DNA from: a virus
IMG/VR virus record: IMGVR_UViG_3300025849_000117
Span: 1 to 33,794 of that record
Strand: one strand, 5' to 3'
Length of the DNA stretch: 33,794 bases
A program made the translations under genes and the position numbers. This document shows positions 17,809-26,128 of this stretch, one piece after another; positions within the stretch are counted from its first letter, which is position 1; every line of letters starts with the position of its first letter. The notes below the pieces were generated by a model that was not told the DNA's origin, did no database searches, and saw only the letters and a list, made by a program, of their open reading frames with translations.

Positions 17809-19077
17809 TTAGTGTTTAATCTGTTTAGATTTACCTCTCATTACTTGAGCAATTTCGCCTAGTTTAATATTAGATAACCTAATTTTAGCGTTTCTAAGTT
17901 TTGCGCTTTTTTCTCGTTTAAGCCTCTGAACAACGTATTCTGGTTGGTTTCTTCTTGTAGATATTACAGCATGCAATATATACGCGTATAAAGCTTCCTC
18001 AGCCATTTTAGGTACTCTAGAGTCCATGTCATAAGCTAAGCCATCTGATACGTATTCTAACAATATTAAGTTACCAACTAAACCGCTAGAAAAAGACATC
18101 TTACCTTCTCTTTCGCTGAGATTAAAATAACCATTGCTTTGCGCGTATTGAGGATCTAAGCCATACTTTTGCCCCCAATCTCTACGTATTAAAGAACCGT
18201 CTTCTTGAAAAGAAGTTCCATAAAAATTAGAACTAGAGCCCGTGTCTGGGCTAGAGTTTAAGTAATTATTTAAGTCTTGATTGCCAGCACTATGCCATCT
18301 TTCTTGTATAATAGAAGTACCCTCTATGTTGTTACCAAAATTGTCTTGAGTAGGTATACCTGTAGAATCTTGTATATTAGTATAATAAGGACTATTAGTC
18401 AAGTTATTAGTAGGGTATATAACATGTTTAACGCCAAATCTATCTATCCAAGAAGTTCTAACGTAATTTACGTAGTCTTGAGGTAGCGGTAGTGTTAAGC
18501 TTGGTGGAATCGTTAATTCCGATGTCTTGATGCTTTTTAAAGTGTCAAAGCTAAATTCTTGTAATCCTCTCTTAGCATGAAATATTATATCCGTTCTTTT
18601 TACGTTAGGTATTAACTTTTCATTACCTACATATGCTACTAAAAAATTATTTATAACATCATTTAAAGTTGTATAAGCGTAACCCCCATAGTTGTCTTCA
18701 ACCACTTGACCGTAAGCTTTTTCTGTATCGTTGTTACCATATTTCCCACCTGTTAATATTTTTAACTGAACGACTACATACAGACTACTAGCAGGTTCTG
18801 ATCCAACTGGAAAGGTTATAGTATTGCCAGACACTGAAAACTCAGATAAATACTCTAAATAAGTGCCAGGAATTCCTGTTGGGCTGGTGTAAAGTTTAAA
18901 ATTATTAAGAGTGTACTCCGGTAAATTCTCGTCCCATGTTTTAAAACACAAATCGGTATTAAAGTCTGTAGTAAAACCAGCATCGCTATAGTTGTACCCT
19001 CTAAATTCTTGAGCGCCTTCGTAGTACTGTCTAGCATTCTCAGTTATCAATCCATTACTTTTCGGTGTTATAGCCAT
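17809..19077 (-). CDS. Putative ring/tail adaptor protein, 422 aa
   Basis: The central part (AKRGLQEFSFDTLKSIKTSE, then LPQDYVNYVRTSWIDRFG) is a combination I associate with a connector protein that recurs between the capsid and muzzle genes of crAss-like and marine Bacteroidota phages. The N-terminal 110 residues are beta-rich and read like a small inserted or decorating domain (YTLNNFKLYTSPTG). The C-terminus is helical and strongly basic, ending RGKSKQIKH. There is no signal peptide or membrane segment. It follows the 317-aa candidate adaptor by 6 bp and precedes the muzzle gene by 6 bp, which fits a stacked-ring neck like that of crAss001. Which ring it forms cannot be told from sequence alone. 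Confidence 0.66.
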   Translation of the reverse strand: MAITPKSNGLITENARQYYEGAQEFRGYNYSDAGFTTDFNTDLCFKTWDENLPEYTLNNFKLYTSPTGIPGTYLEYLSEFSVSGNTITFPVGSEPASSLYVVVQLKILTGGKYGNNDTEKAYGQVVEDNYGGYAYTTLNDVINNFLVAYVGNEKLIPNVKRTDIIFHAKRGLQEFSFDTLKSIKTSELTIPPSLTLPLPQDYVNYVRTSWIDRFGVKHVIYPTNNLTNSPYYTNIQDSTGIPTQDNFGNNIEGTSIIQERWHSAGNQDLNNYLNSSPDTGSSSNFYGTSFQEDGSLIRRDWGQKYGLDPQYAQSNGYFNLSEREGKMSFSSGLVGNLILLEYVSDGLAYDMDSRVPKMAEEALYAYILHAVISTRRNQPEYVVQRLKREKSAKLRNAKIRLSNIKLGEIAQVMRGKSKQIKH

Positions 19078-19083
19078 TTTTTA

Positions 19084-20037
19084 TTAACTTTTTTCGTTTT
19101 GTTCTTCTTTTTGAATTTCAGCTGAAGCTGCTTGAACGATCGTGTTGTCTTTTATTACTATCCCTGCGTATAACAATATCTGTAATATAACGTTTGTTTG
19201 CTCTGTTTTATTTAATTCAAAATCAACAGAAGTATCAGGATCCCAAACATAATAACCATTAACAGGCGTAGATGTGTTGAAGTTCCAAATAACATCGTTT
19301 GGTTTTCTAATATAAGTAGCTTCTATATTACTACTTATGGTTTGTGGGTGAATTATTATCTTATTGTTGTTATATACATAAACCGGATAATACTCAGAGG
19401 GTTTAGTTATTGAAGATAAGTTAAGCAAAGCTAATTCATTTCTTTGTACTGGCTCAACAGCTTTGTCTCCATTATACAAAACAGTACCTAGCTTGTAAAA
19501 GTTTTCAGGATATAAAACAATTCTTATTTGACTACCTGTTGGAATAGCTCCGTTAGTTAATAGAAGAGCACCACCTGTTATACTGTAATCTAAGTAAGGA
19601 ACTCCAGGACTACCTATTGGAGACTCTAAAGTAACAACTACATTACTGGTTTCTACTTGTGCTTGTGTTATTGAAGTAAGTGGATAAGAGAGTATAGTAT
19701 TTTGAGTGGCAATTACTTGAGCGCCACTAGCTCCACCTGAAGCAGCTGGCGTTGAGAAAAACGCTTGTGTTGATGCTGTCGCAGGGGTGAAAGTACAAGG
19801 TCCTATTTCTTTAAAAGTATCTAGTGACTCTTGAGCTGTTTTAAGTCGGTTAGAATATTCCGTCTCGTTTTGTGGCCCACGTGATTGTTGGTTTATTGTT
19901 TCAAAGTAAGTATCAACAATGTCTAACTGAACTTGAGTAGCTAGCTTGTTAAACTCACTAGGAGTTAAGTAACCTCTTTGTTCTTTGTTTATTATTAACA
20001 AGACTGTTTTATAAACTTGATCTACGTTTATGGCCAT
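19084..20037 (-). CDS. Putative head-tail adaptor/ring protein, 317 aa
   Basis: The first 75 residues (VYKTVLLIINKEQRGYLTPS, then LATQVQLDIVDTYFE) form a helical domain I recall as conserved in this phage group, placed between the capsid gene and the muzzle. The middle contains a Thr/Ala/Gly-rich segment (about 80-130), then beta strands, and a conserved patch VQRNELALLNLSSITKPSEY. The C-terminus is acidic and glutamine-rich, ending in KEEQNEKS. No enzyme motif, signal peptide or membrane segment is present. Its position right before the 422-aa protein supports a role as connector under the portal. A tail-tube-like function is the alternative. Confidence 0.63.
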   Translation of the reverse strand: MAINVDQVYKTVLLIINKEQRGYLTPSEFNKLATQVQLDIVDTYFETINQQSRGPQNETEYSNRLKTAQESLDTFKEIGPCTFTPATASTQAFFSTPAASGGASGAQVIATQNTILSYPLTSITQAQVETSNVVVTLESPIGSPGVPYLDYSITGGALLLTNGAIPTGSQIRIVLYPENFYKLGTVLYNGDKAVEPVQRNELALLNLSSITKPSEYYPVYVYNNNKIIIHPQTISSNIEATYIRKPNDVIWNFNTSTPVNGYYVWDPDTSVDFELNKTEQTNVILQILLYAGIVIKDNTIVQAASAEIQKEEQNEKS

Positions 20038-20063
20038 TTTATATTTTTATTAATTATAGCAGT

Positions 20064-20086
20064 TAGGCCACTTTTAAAGTGACCTA
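20064..20086. repeat. Hairpin without T-tract between two neck genes
   Basis: The sequence AGGCCACTTTT...AAAGTGACCT can fold into a stem of up to 11 bp (one G-T wobble) with a very short loop, in the 73-bp gap between the 272-aa and 317-aa genes. No run of T follows on either strand, so it is not a standard intrinsic terminator. An RNA-processing or mRNA-stability element is possible. Function is inferred only from structure and place. Confidence 0.45.
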
Positions 20087-20110
20087 GCTACTACATAGTA
20101 TTACTTGTTT

Positions 20111-20929
20111 TTATAGTTTTTTATCTATAGACTTGTAAATTTCTACACCTTCATCGGTTTTTAAATAAGCCGCGAAAGCTGAGAAAGGATTTTCGTCAAA
20201 TGGTACGTTCATTAATTTTCTACCGTTTGATCCCCATGTGAAAACTCTTTGGTCTTGAGATAACTTAATTATGCTTGCCTCAGAAGCTCTGATAGCAAAG
20301 TTTCGTAGCATAACGTTTTCGTCGTTAGCTAAGTTTATAAACAATGCAGGGTTTTGTCTAGCAAATAAAAGTAAGTCTCTTCTAAGCTCTTTAGAACTCA
20401 TCGAGTTAACTTTAGATCCTAACTCAACTCTTAATATTGCCTCTGCTTGATCTACATCCATTGATCTAGCTGCATTTAAAGCATCGATTTGAAGATCTAA
20501 AACATCAAGTTCGTCTTCTGCTTTTGCAACAGCACTAAACTCTTGATATATCCTATCTTTTAATGGGTGATATATAGATAACAACTTCTGTAAGTTTTGT
20601 TTTTCTTTTGGTACTACTAGTTTCCCATCCAAAAACATGATGTGACCCATAGTACATTCCCCTTTTTGTTCATCTGCAAGTGGAGAATCTTGATTTGTTG
20701 CATATCTTATTTCTTTTTGTACTCCAGCTATAGGGTCAAAATAAAGTAAAGCATGTTTTCTAGTATGTTTACTAGGTATTGTATGTGTTAAAGGTGTTTT
20801 TCTACCTTTTAAGTAGTAAACTCTATCTTTAATTTCCCACGTTGGTTTTGTAGGTTTTTGTGGTGCAGTTTTAACTGCTACCTCTTGAGGTGCAACCTCA
20901 ATTGTTTCTGCTGTAGCTTTTTTAGCCAT
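20111..20929 (-). CDS. Conserved head-associated protein, 272 aa (unknown function)
   Basis: This hydrophilic protein has a low-complexity Ala/Pro/Lys N-terminus (about 1-30). A beta-rich domain follows (WEIKDRVYYLKGRKTPLTHT, SKHTRKHALLYFDP), then a long helical C-terminal half with ELGSKVNSMSSKELRRDLLL and ARQNPALFINL. I recall the combination of LKGRKTP and SKHTRKHALLYFD as common just after the capsid gene in related phages, but I know no function for it. Its place directly after the terminator that follows the capsid gene suggests separately set expression. It could be a head-completion, decoration or cargo protein. It has no signal peptide. Confidence 0.65.
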   Translation of the reverse strand: MAKKATAETIEVAPQEVAVKTAPQKPTKPTWEIKDRVYYLKGRKTPLTHTIPSKHTRKHALLYFDPIAGVQKEIRYATNQDSPLADEQKGECTMGHIMFLDGKLVVPKEKQNLQKLLSIYHPLKDRIYQEFSAVAKAEDELDVLDLQIDALNAARSMDVDQAEAILRVELGSKVNSMSSKELRRDLLLFARQNPALFINLANDENVMLRNFAIRASEASIIKLSQDQRVFTWGSNGRKLMNVPFDENPFSAFAAYLKTDEGVEIYKSIDKKL

Positions 20930-20948
20930 AATATAATATAATTAAATA
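20927..20948 (-). promoter_or_regulatory. Repeated A/T leader before the 272-aa gene
   Basis: The 19 bases directly in front of this ATG, plus the ATG itself, are identical to those in front of the scaffold-like gene (23684-23705). The leader consists only of A and T, with TAATATAATATAA on the plus strand. It probably forms the translation-initiation region, because Bacteroidota use A/T-rich unstructured leaders in place of Shine-Dalgarno. It could also include the -7 part of a promoter. The identity was seen by eye, and chance convergence of A/T-only sequence is possible. Confidence 0.45.
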
Positions 20949-21004
20949 GTTTAAAATTGTGACAATAGCCATAGTATATAACTAGTAAGGGGCTAATGTC
21001 ATAT

Positions 21005-21032
21005 AAAAAATCCCCACCCGAAGGCAGGGATT
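21005..21032 (-). terminator. Intrinsic terminator after the major capsid gene
   Basis: On the minus strand AATCCCTGCC pairs with GGTGGGGATT (10 bp, two wobbles) around a TTCG loop closed by C-G. This is the extra-stable cUUCGg tetraloop. A T-tract follows directly (21010 to 21005). The hairpin begins 15 nt after the capsid TAG stop. It should end most transcripts there or set a lower level for the neck and tail genes. Confidence 0.9.
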
Positions 21033-21047
21033 ATTATTGTTAAGTTA

Positions 21048-22520
21048 CTATACTCCTTTGAAAAGTACAAAGTTGTTAGCAGCTTGAGTTACTAAACATC
21101 TTTCAGATAGGAAGTTTACTTCCATAGCATCTAAAGTTGATGTGTAAGCTCCTCCAGCAGAACCAGTTAACCAAGACTTCATACGACGATCATCAGCTTG
21201 TGAAGCTCTGTATCGTACGTGTAAGAATGGTCGACGAATGTTAGTTCCTAAAACTTGATCGTAAACAGTAGAAGTTCCAGCAGGAATTAATACTCCTTCG
21301 ATAGAGCTAACACCATCAATACCTCCACGAGTAGAAGCATCGTTTAAGTATTTCCAGTCAGTCTTATAGAAATCGTAAGATCCTCTACGGAAACCGCTAA
21401 ATCCTAAGTTCAAAGCCATATCTTCTGAATTTTCAAATAATCCAAAAGAGCTACCACCTTGGTAAAGTCCAGTAGAAGGTCCACCAACACCAGCTAACAT
21501 ATCATCAAAATCAAGAGATGTTTGTCTTTGTAAGAATAACATGTTTTCTTCAATTGCTCCTTGGGTATCTAAGTTTTTCAAGATAGCATCAAAATCAGCT
21601 AATCCAGTAGCAGCGGTAAAACCTGTGTTTACATTACCACGATCCTCGATAGCAGCAAATAAACCTTGAGTACCAGGTAAAGCAGCAGCACCGTAATTAG
21701 CTAGTGGAGAACCGTTAGTGTTTAATTCGCCTTCAACTACAGACATTTCTAAGTGATCTTCAAAACGTAAACGAGTTTCAGATTCAGCTTTTAAATACCA
21801 TAAATATCCAGATGTTCCATCTTCAGTTGCAACTTCAACCCATCCAATTTGTGCCATATCAGATCCAGATACTACGTATTGATCTCTAATAATAACAGGA
21901 GAGTTTGCGTACTGAGTAAGCACAGGCTCTACACTAACTCTGTCAGCAGAATTTCCACCACCAGCGCCAATGCTAGTTCCTTTACTATACGCAGAACCGT
22001 ATACAAATACTTTCAAAGTAGCTGCAGGTGTTGCAAATCCATCAGTTGTAAGAGAAGTAGCTCCAAAAGGTTGTACTGTAATAGTTCCAGCAGCAGCACC
22101 TGTTCCGGTTACAGCTGTAACAATACCTTTTGATTCTAGTCCAGCAGGATCTAAAACAACTACAGTATCATTTATAGATATAACATTCAAAGCAGTTGCT
22201 CCACCACCTAAAGTGATTATAGAAGCTTCGTTAGCTCCAGCATCTACAAATGAACAGCTGTCATATGCAATATGTAATCTATTTTGTTCTGACCAGATTA
22301 CTTGATCTGAAGTCATTGGTAATTCAGCACCTACCATGCGTAAGAATCCAGATAACGTACGGTTTCCGTAACGCTCTACTTCTTGTTCATAAATTTCAGG
22401 TAAATACTGTTGTGCGAAAGTTCCGCCTCCAGCGGCATCGTTAAATGTTAGGTAGTTTGTGTTTAATACCTGCTGCGTTTGAGAAGGTACTATACTACCA
22501 AATGGATTATCTAATCCCAT
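21048..22520 (-). CDS. Major capsid protein (HK97 fold, crAss-like type)
   Basis: The N-terminal segments GGGTFAQQYLPEIYEQEVER, YGNRTLSGFL and VGAELPMTSDQVIWSEQNRL are those I associate with the capsid proteins of crAss-like and related marine Bacteroidota phages. The C-terminal HVRYRASQADDRRMKSWLTG, and the 490-aa length, agree. Residues of about 80-190 are Gly/Ala/Thr-rich and probably form an inserted beta domain. Gene order (TerL, portal, scaffold-like, this gene) supports the call. Arginine codons here are often CGT/CGC/CGA, while neighbouring genes prefer AGA, as expected for the most highly expressed structural gene. A strong terminator follows. The start ATG lies 14 nt after the preceding stop in an A-rich leader. 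Confidence 0.9.
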   Translation of the reverse strand: MGLDNPFGSIVPSQTQQVLNTNYLTFNDAAGGGTFAQQYLPEIYEQEVERYGNRTLSGFLRMVGAELPMTSDQVIWSEQNRLHIAYDSCSFVDAGANEASIITLGGGATALNVISINDTVVVLDPAGLESKGIVTAVTGTGAAAGTITVQPFGATSLTTDGFATPAATLKVFVYGSAYSKGTSIGAGGGNSADRVSVEPVLTQYANSPVIIRDQYVVSGSDMAQIGWVEVATEDGTSGYLWYLKAESETRLRFEDHLEMSVVEGELNTNGSPLANYGAAALPGTQGLFAAIEDRGNVNTGFTAATGLADFDAILKNLDTQGAIEENMLFLQRQTSLDFDDMLAGVGGPSTGLYQGGSSFGLFENSEDMALNLGFSGFRRGSYDFYKTDWKYLNDASTRGGIDGVSSIEGVLIPAGTSTVYDQVLGTNIRRPFLHVRYRASQADDRRMKSWLTGSAGGAYTSTLDAMEVNFLSERCLVTQAANNFVLFKGV

Positions 22521-22534
22521 AATTTTTAGTTTTT

Positions 22535-23686
22535 TTAGTTAAATTTTTTTGTTTTAATTTTCAGCTTTGAAGAGTCCATGCCACTAATAGCTTTAACTTT
22601 GAAACCATTTACAAAAACATTACCGTCACTAGTAGGCCTTGGGCTTGTACTAGGGTTTTTTGAGCTGTTAACAACATCTCTTACGGCATCAGCTTTACCT
22701 TGTTCGTAAAAATGATTAGCTAGTTTATCAGTATTCATGGCAGCGTATAGAGCTTTGTGATATTCTTTGTGATTTATAACATTACCGTCATCGTCTAAGA
22801 ACTTCTTAACGAAATTGTTAATGTCAGATTGTTTTTCAGCAACAGCATCTTTGTTTTGTAATCCGTATCTAAACTTTTTATCTCCAACTTCGAAATCAAA
22901 ACCTTTGAAGTCGTCATTGAATAATTCTTTAGTTTGGGACTTAAACTGATCCTGCTTCTGCACAGCTCTACTCTGGTCTTCTTGGTAGCGATTGAAAAAA
23001 TCCGTAGCTTTTTGTTGGTCTTGAGTTACGCCCGGTCTCAACTTGATCTCGTCGTAGTACTTACTCTTTGTTTCCTCTAAAAAGTTTTTGGCTTTAGCAA
23101 CCTCTTCCTTTAACGCAAGCTTTTTTTTGCGTATATCTATATCCTCATCTAATTCTTCGTCATAACTATAGTCTTCTAATAAAAGACTCACGTCATCGTT
23201 TTCTAGATAAGGTTTTGTTTTTAAATAATATTCTTTAAGCAACACCTCGTCAGACACGTTTGAATAGTCAGCGTTTAATCTAACATAGTCTTCAACCGTT
23301 CCACCTGTGTCTTCCATGAAAGAAACTAATTTCTCTACATTTTCAGGTAAAGCTTTTCCTAGTATTTTTTCATCTCTCAAAGCTTCTTTAGCTTCTGTTA
23401 CCACTTGTTTTACCTCTTCTTTCTCTTTTTCAGTTACCTCTTGTATTTGTTGAAAATCTTGAACAGCTATAGGTTCTGGCACGGAAACTTCTTTAGCTTC
23501 TTCTTTGACAGGCTCTTCACTAGGTATTACTACCTTTGTAACTTCTGGTTCAGTTTCAATTAAAGGTTCTTTGATGTTAACCTTTATAGGTCCATCGTTT
23601 TGTGGTGTTAATTTTTTTGGAGTTTTCTTTTTAACTTTAAACTCACCTTCCTGCTTAACAGGTTCTTCTTGTTTTACTTCTGACAT
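22535..23686 (-). CDS. Putative scaffolding protein
   Basis: This is an acidic, Glu/Lys/Val/Pro-rich protein of 383 aa without predicted globular character at the start (about 1-90, with repeated EEP/PEP-like patches). It then becomes helical: LPENVEKLVSFMEDTGGTVE near 113-132, and long charged helices to about 330. The C-terminus is basic (KLKIKTKKFN), as in many scaffolds whose basic tail binds the capsid shell. Its place between portal and major capsid genes is the classic scaffold position. No protease motif is seen here, so maturation by proteolysis cannot be inferred. Assignment rests on order and composition, not on a named family. Confidence 0.75.
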   Translation of the reverse strand: MSEVKQEEPVKQEGEFKVKKKTPKKLTPQNDGPIKVNIKEPLIETEPEVTKVVIPSEEPVKEEAKEVSVPEPIAVQDFQQIQEVTEKEKEEVKQVVTEAKEALRDEKILGKALPENVEKLVSFMEDTGGTVEDYVRLNADYSNVSDEVLLKEYYLKTKPYLENDDVSLLLEDYSYDEELDEDIDIRKKKLALKEEVAKAKNFLEETKSKYYDEIKLRPGVTQDQQKATDFFNRYQEDQSRAVQKQDQFKSQTKELFNDDFKGFDFEVGDKKFRYGLQNKDAVAEKQSDINNFVKKFLDDDGNVINHKEYHKALYAAMNTDKLANHFYEQGKADAVRDVVNSSKNPSTSPRPTSDGNVFVNGFKVKAISGMDSSKLKIKTKKFN

Positions 23687-23705
23687 AATATAATATAATT
23701 AAATA
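23684..23705 (-). promoter_or_regulatory. Repeated A/T leader before the scaffold-like gene
   Basis: This is the second copy of the A/T-only leader, identical over 22 bases including the ATG to 20927-20948. It sits in a 33-bp gap after the portal gene. It is probably an initiation region or promoter-proximal element shared by two head genes. Confidence 0.45.
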
Positions 23706-23719
23706 ATTGTGTTTACTCT

Positions 23720-26128
23720 TTATCTAGGACTGAACTGTTCTAAGCCAAAACCTCCTAGGCTATCATTACTTGACTCAAAGTTTTTAGGTAACAAGTCATT
23801 TTTTCTTTGATCTATTAACTCAGACTGTTGAGTTGCTTGGATTTTAGTTCTTTCGTCTTTTCTATCTTCTATTTCTTTTTCTCTTTCAGCTTCTCTTTGT
23901 ATAGTAGCTTGAGCTAGTTGCATTTGATAATTAAACTCTTCTGCCATTAACTCTTTTTTAATTGCAGCCTCTGTTTGCATTCTTTGCGTTTCAAATTGCG
24001 ACTTAGCTTGCTCTATATTAACTTTTTCTTGAGTTAAAGCTTGTTGTTTTTGTACTTCAAATAAAGCTGCTTTTTCTGCACTCTCAGCATTAGCCTGAGC
24101 TTGGGCTTGTATGTTAGCCATTTGCTTAGCTTGCTCTTCTTTAGCTTTAACAGCTCTTTTTTGCTTAAGCATTTGATTTGCTAGCTTTAAGTTTTTAACC
24201 TGTCTAATATCTATAGCATCGTCAAGGTCAATGCCACCTGCCTGCAAGGCTATTTGTACGTTTTGTTCTAAAAGTTGTTTTTCTTCTTCGTCTGGTTCTA
24301 ATTCTAAAAATATACCAAAGTCATGTAAATTTAAGTTTTGAACTTCTTTAAGCGTGCCTACGTTGTACGAAGATATACTTTGTTGTAGAGCGTTAGCTGT
24401 TAATGGATTGTTTAATACATCAGAAATCCTAAGAGATATGTTTTCGCAGGTTTTAAGGGTTAAATATAGACTAGACTGTAATATGTGTCTAGTTGCAACA
24501 TTGGATGCATTAGCAGCCATCTTTTGCAGTCCTACCAAAGAGTTTTTATCCATAGCAGAACCATCTCTAGCTTCATTCAATCCAGTTACGTCACGTATCA
24601 TTTGTAAATAATACTGATAAGTTTGTATTAAGCTTTGTATTTTAGCTTGTCCGCTGGAAGAATTAAGCTCTTGAATAGGTACTTTACCTCTGTTTAATTC
24701 ACCGTCTTGGGTGAGCGATCTACCAACTATAGAACCAGTCTGAAAATACATATTTAATGCTTCCGCAGGGTTGTAGTTAGTTCCATTACCAAGATCTACC
24801 TCAGCTAAACCATCCATGTCTAAGAAAACACCGTCTGGCACTATTCTAGACATAACTTGTTGCAGTTTCAAATGAGTCAATTGAATCATATCAGCAAAAC
24901 CAGTTACCTTACTTACGATAGAGTCTATGCGACCTTTGTACATTCTAGGTGCCGTTATAGCGTAATTCATTTCTACTTTAGTAGTGTCAGCAAACGGTCT
25001 TGTCATATTTTCAGACATTTCCCATTGTAACATTTCTTGTGTTCCAATTATTTTAGCGCCAGTATATAATACTTCAATAGATCTAGAAACTCTTTCAAAG
25101 TTATCGCTAGGTGGTGGATTAAAAGCGTCTGTTTTTTCAATAGCTTTTTCTAAACCGTTATTTCCAATTTTAATCTTAAAAACCTGGTCCATATAAGTTT
25201 TGTACTCAAAGTACATGACCTGTACAGTGTTTTCATCATAATTTCCCCAACCTGATATGTATTGACGGTTTCCAGGCATTGATTGTATTCTCTGTAATTC
25301 CTCATCTGTTATATGTGGAAACTGCTTTTTAAGCTCAGGTATTGTAACAGCTTTAACCTCACCTACGTAGTAAACGTCGTCAAAATTAGGGTCTTCCGTG
25401 TAAGAATACACCATATAAGCAGGATCAACATAATCAACAGTTATACCGTTAGATGTGTTAAAGTTTGTTTTTACCGCTGCAATACCTAAAACTGTTAGAT
25501 CATAATTTAATCTTCTTCTAGTTAAATCCCATTTATTAAAAGCTAGCGTGTTTGAAATAGCTTCTTCTTCAGCTATTTCTATAGACTGCTTGTAAGAAAG
25601 TTGCATATGTAGGTCAAGTTCTTCTTGAGTTTCCGGCAACTCATTTTGAGGTAAACCAGAGTTCATAAAGTTTTGTCCTGTTACAGCGTTAGCCTTTGCT
25701 ATTAAATCTTTAGAGTACATATCTCTAAGTATAGCTTCAGCGTAGCCACTACGTTTTTTCATAGACTCAGGGTCTTGAGCAAACGCTTTAATGTCATATG
25801 TTTTATTAGACATACCGTTAACAACTATGTCTACAAACTTAGATATAACAGGTACAGGTTTCCAGTCTAAATTAAGATAAGACAAATCACCGTTTATGGA
25901 CAATTCATCTTTGTATTTTTGAGTAGATTGCTCTCCTCTAGCATAAAGTCTTAGTTGGTGAAAGTTGTTTGAATTACTTAAATATCTATTACCACTAGTC
26001 CTACCCTGGTCAAACCACTCGTTTTCAATAGCTTGAGAAACCTGCAGGCCGTAATCCCAGCTTGCTTTCTCTTCGTCACTAACAACTTGGCTAGGAAAAG
26101 CACTATTGGTATTTGTGTATATCTTCAT
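23720..26128 (-). CDS. Portal protein (crAss-like type)
   Basis: The protein has 802 aa, the size of the large podovirus portals in crAss-like phages. The core includes YLNLDWKPVPVISKFVDIVV and the segment NGMSNKTYDIKAFAQDPES, which I associate with that group, and helical stretches around MIRDVTGLNEARDGSAMDKN. The last part (about 656-776) is an Ala/Gln/Glu/Lys coiled coil that would form the portal barrel extending into the capsid. It ends with a conserved-looking tail, SLGGFGLEQFSPR. The portal forms the dodecameric DNA channel at one capsid vertex and docks the terminase, whose gene is directly upstream (TAAATG, no gap). Confidence 0.9.
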   Translation of the reverse strand: MKIYTNTNSAFPSQVVSDEEKASWDYGLQVSQAIENEWFDQGRTSGNRYLSNSNNFHQLRLYARGEQSTQKYKDELSINGDLSYLNLDWKPVPVISKFVDIVVNGMSNKTYDIKAFAQDPESMKKRSGYAEAILRDMYSKDLIAKANAVTGQNFMNSGLPQNELPETQEELDLHMQLSYKQSIEIAEEEAISNTLAFNKWDLTRRRLNYDLTVLGIAAVKTNFNTSNGITVDYVDPAYMVYSYTEDPNFDDVYYVGEVKAVTIPELKKQFPHITDEELQRIQSMPGNRQYISGWGNYDENTVQVMYFEYKTYMDQVFKIKIGNNGLEKAIEKTDAFNPPPSDNFERVSRSIEVLYTGAKIIGTQEMLQWEMSENMTRPFADTTKVEMNYAITAPRMYKGRIDSIVSKVTGFADMIQLTHLKLQQVMSRIVPDGVFLDMDGLAEVDLGNGTNYNPAEALNMYFQTGSIVGRSLTQDGELNRGKVPIQELNSSSGQAKIQSLIQTYQYYLQMIRDVTGLNEARDGSAMDKNSLVGLQKMAANASNVATRHILQSSLYLTLKTCENISLRISDVLNNPLTANALQQSISSYNVGTLKEVQNLNLHDFGIFLELEPDEEEKQLLEQNVQIALQAGGIDLDDAIDIRQVKNLKLANQMLKQKRAVKAKEEQAKQMANIQAQAQANAESAEKAALFEVQKQQALTQEKVNIEQAKSQFETQRMQTEAAIKKELMAEEFNYQMQLAQATIQREAEREKEIEDRKDERTKIQATQQSELIDQRKNDLLPKNFESSNDSLGGFGLEQFSPR

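Noticed and set aside
20064-20086. Hairpin as an intrinsic terminator
   Set aside because: No T-tract follows on either strand. It is listed only as an inverted repeat.
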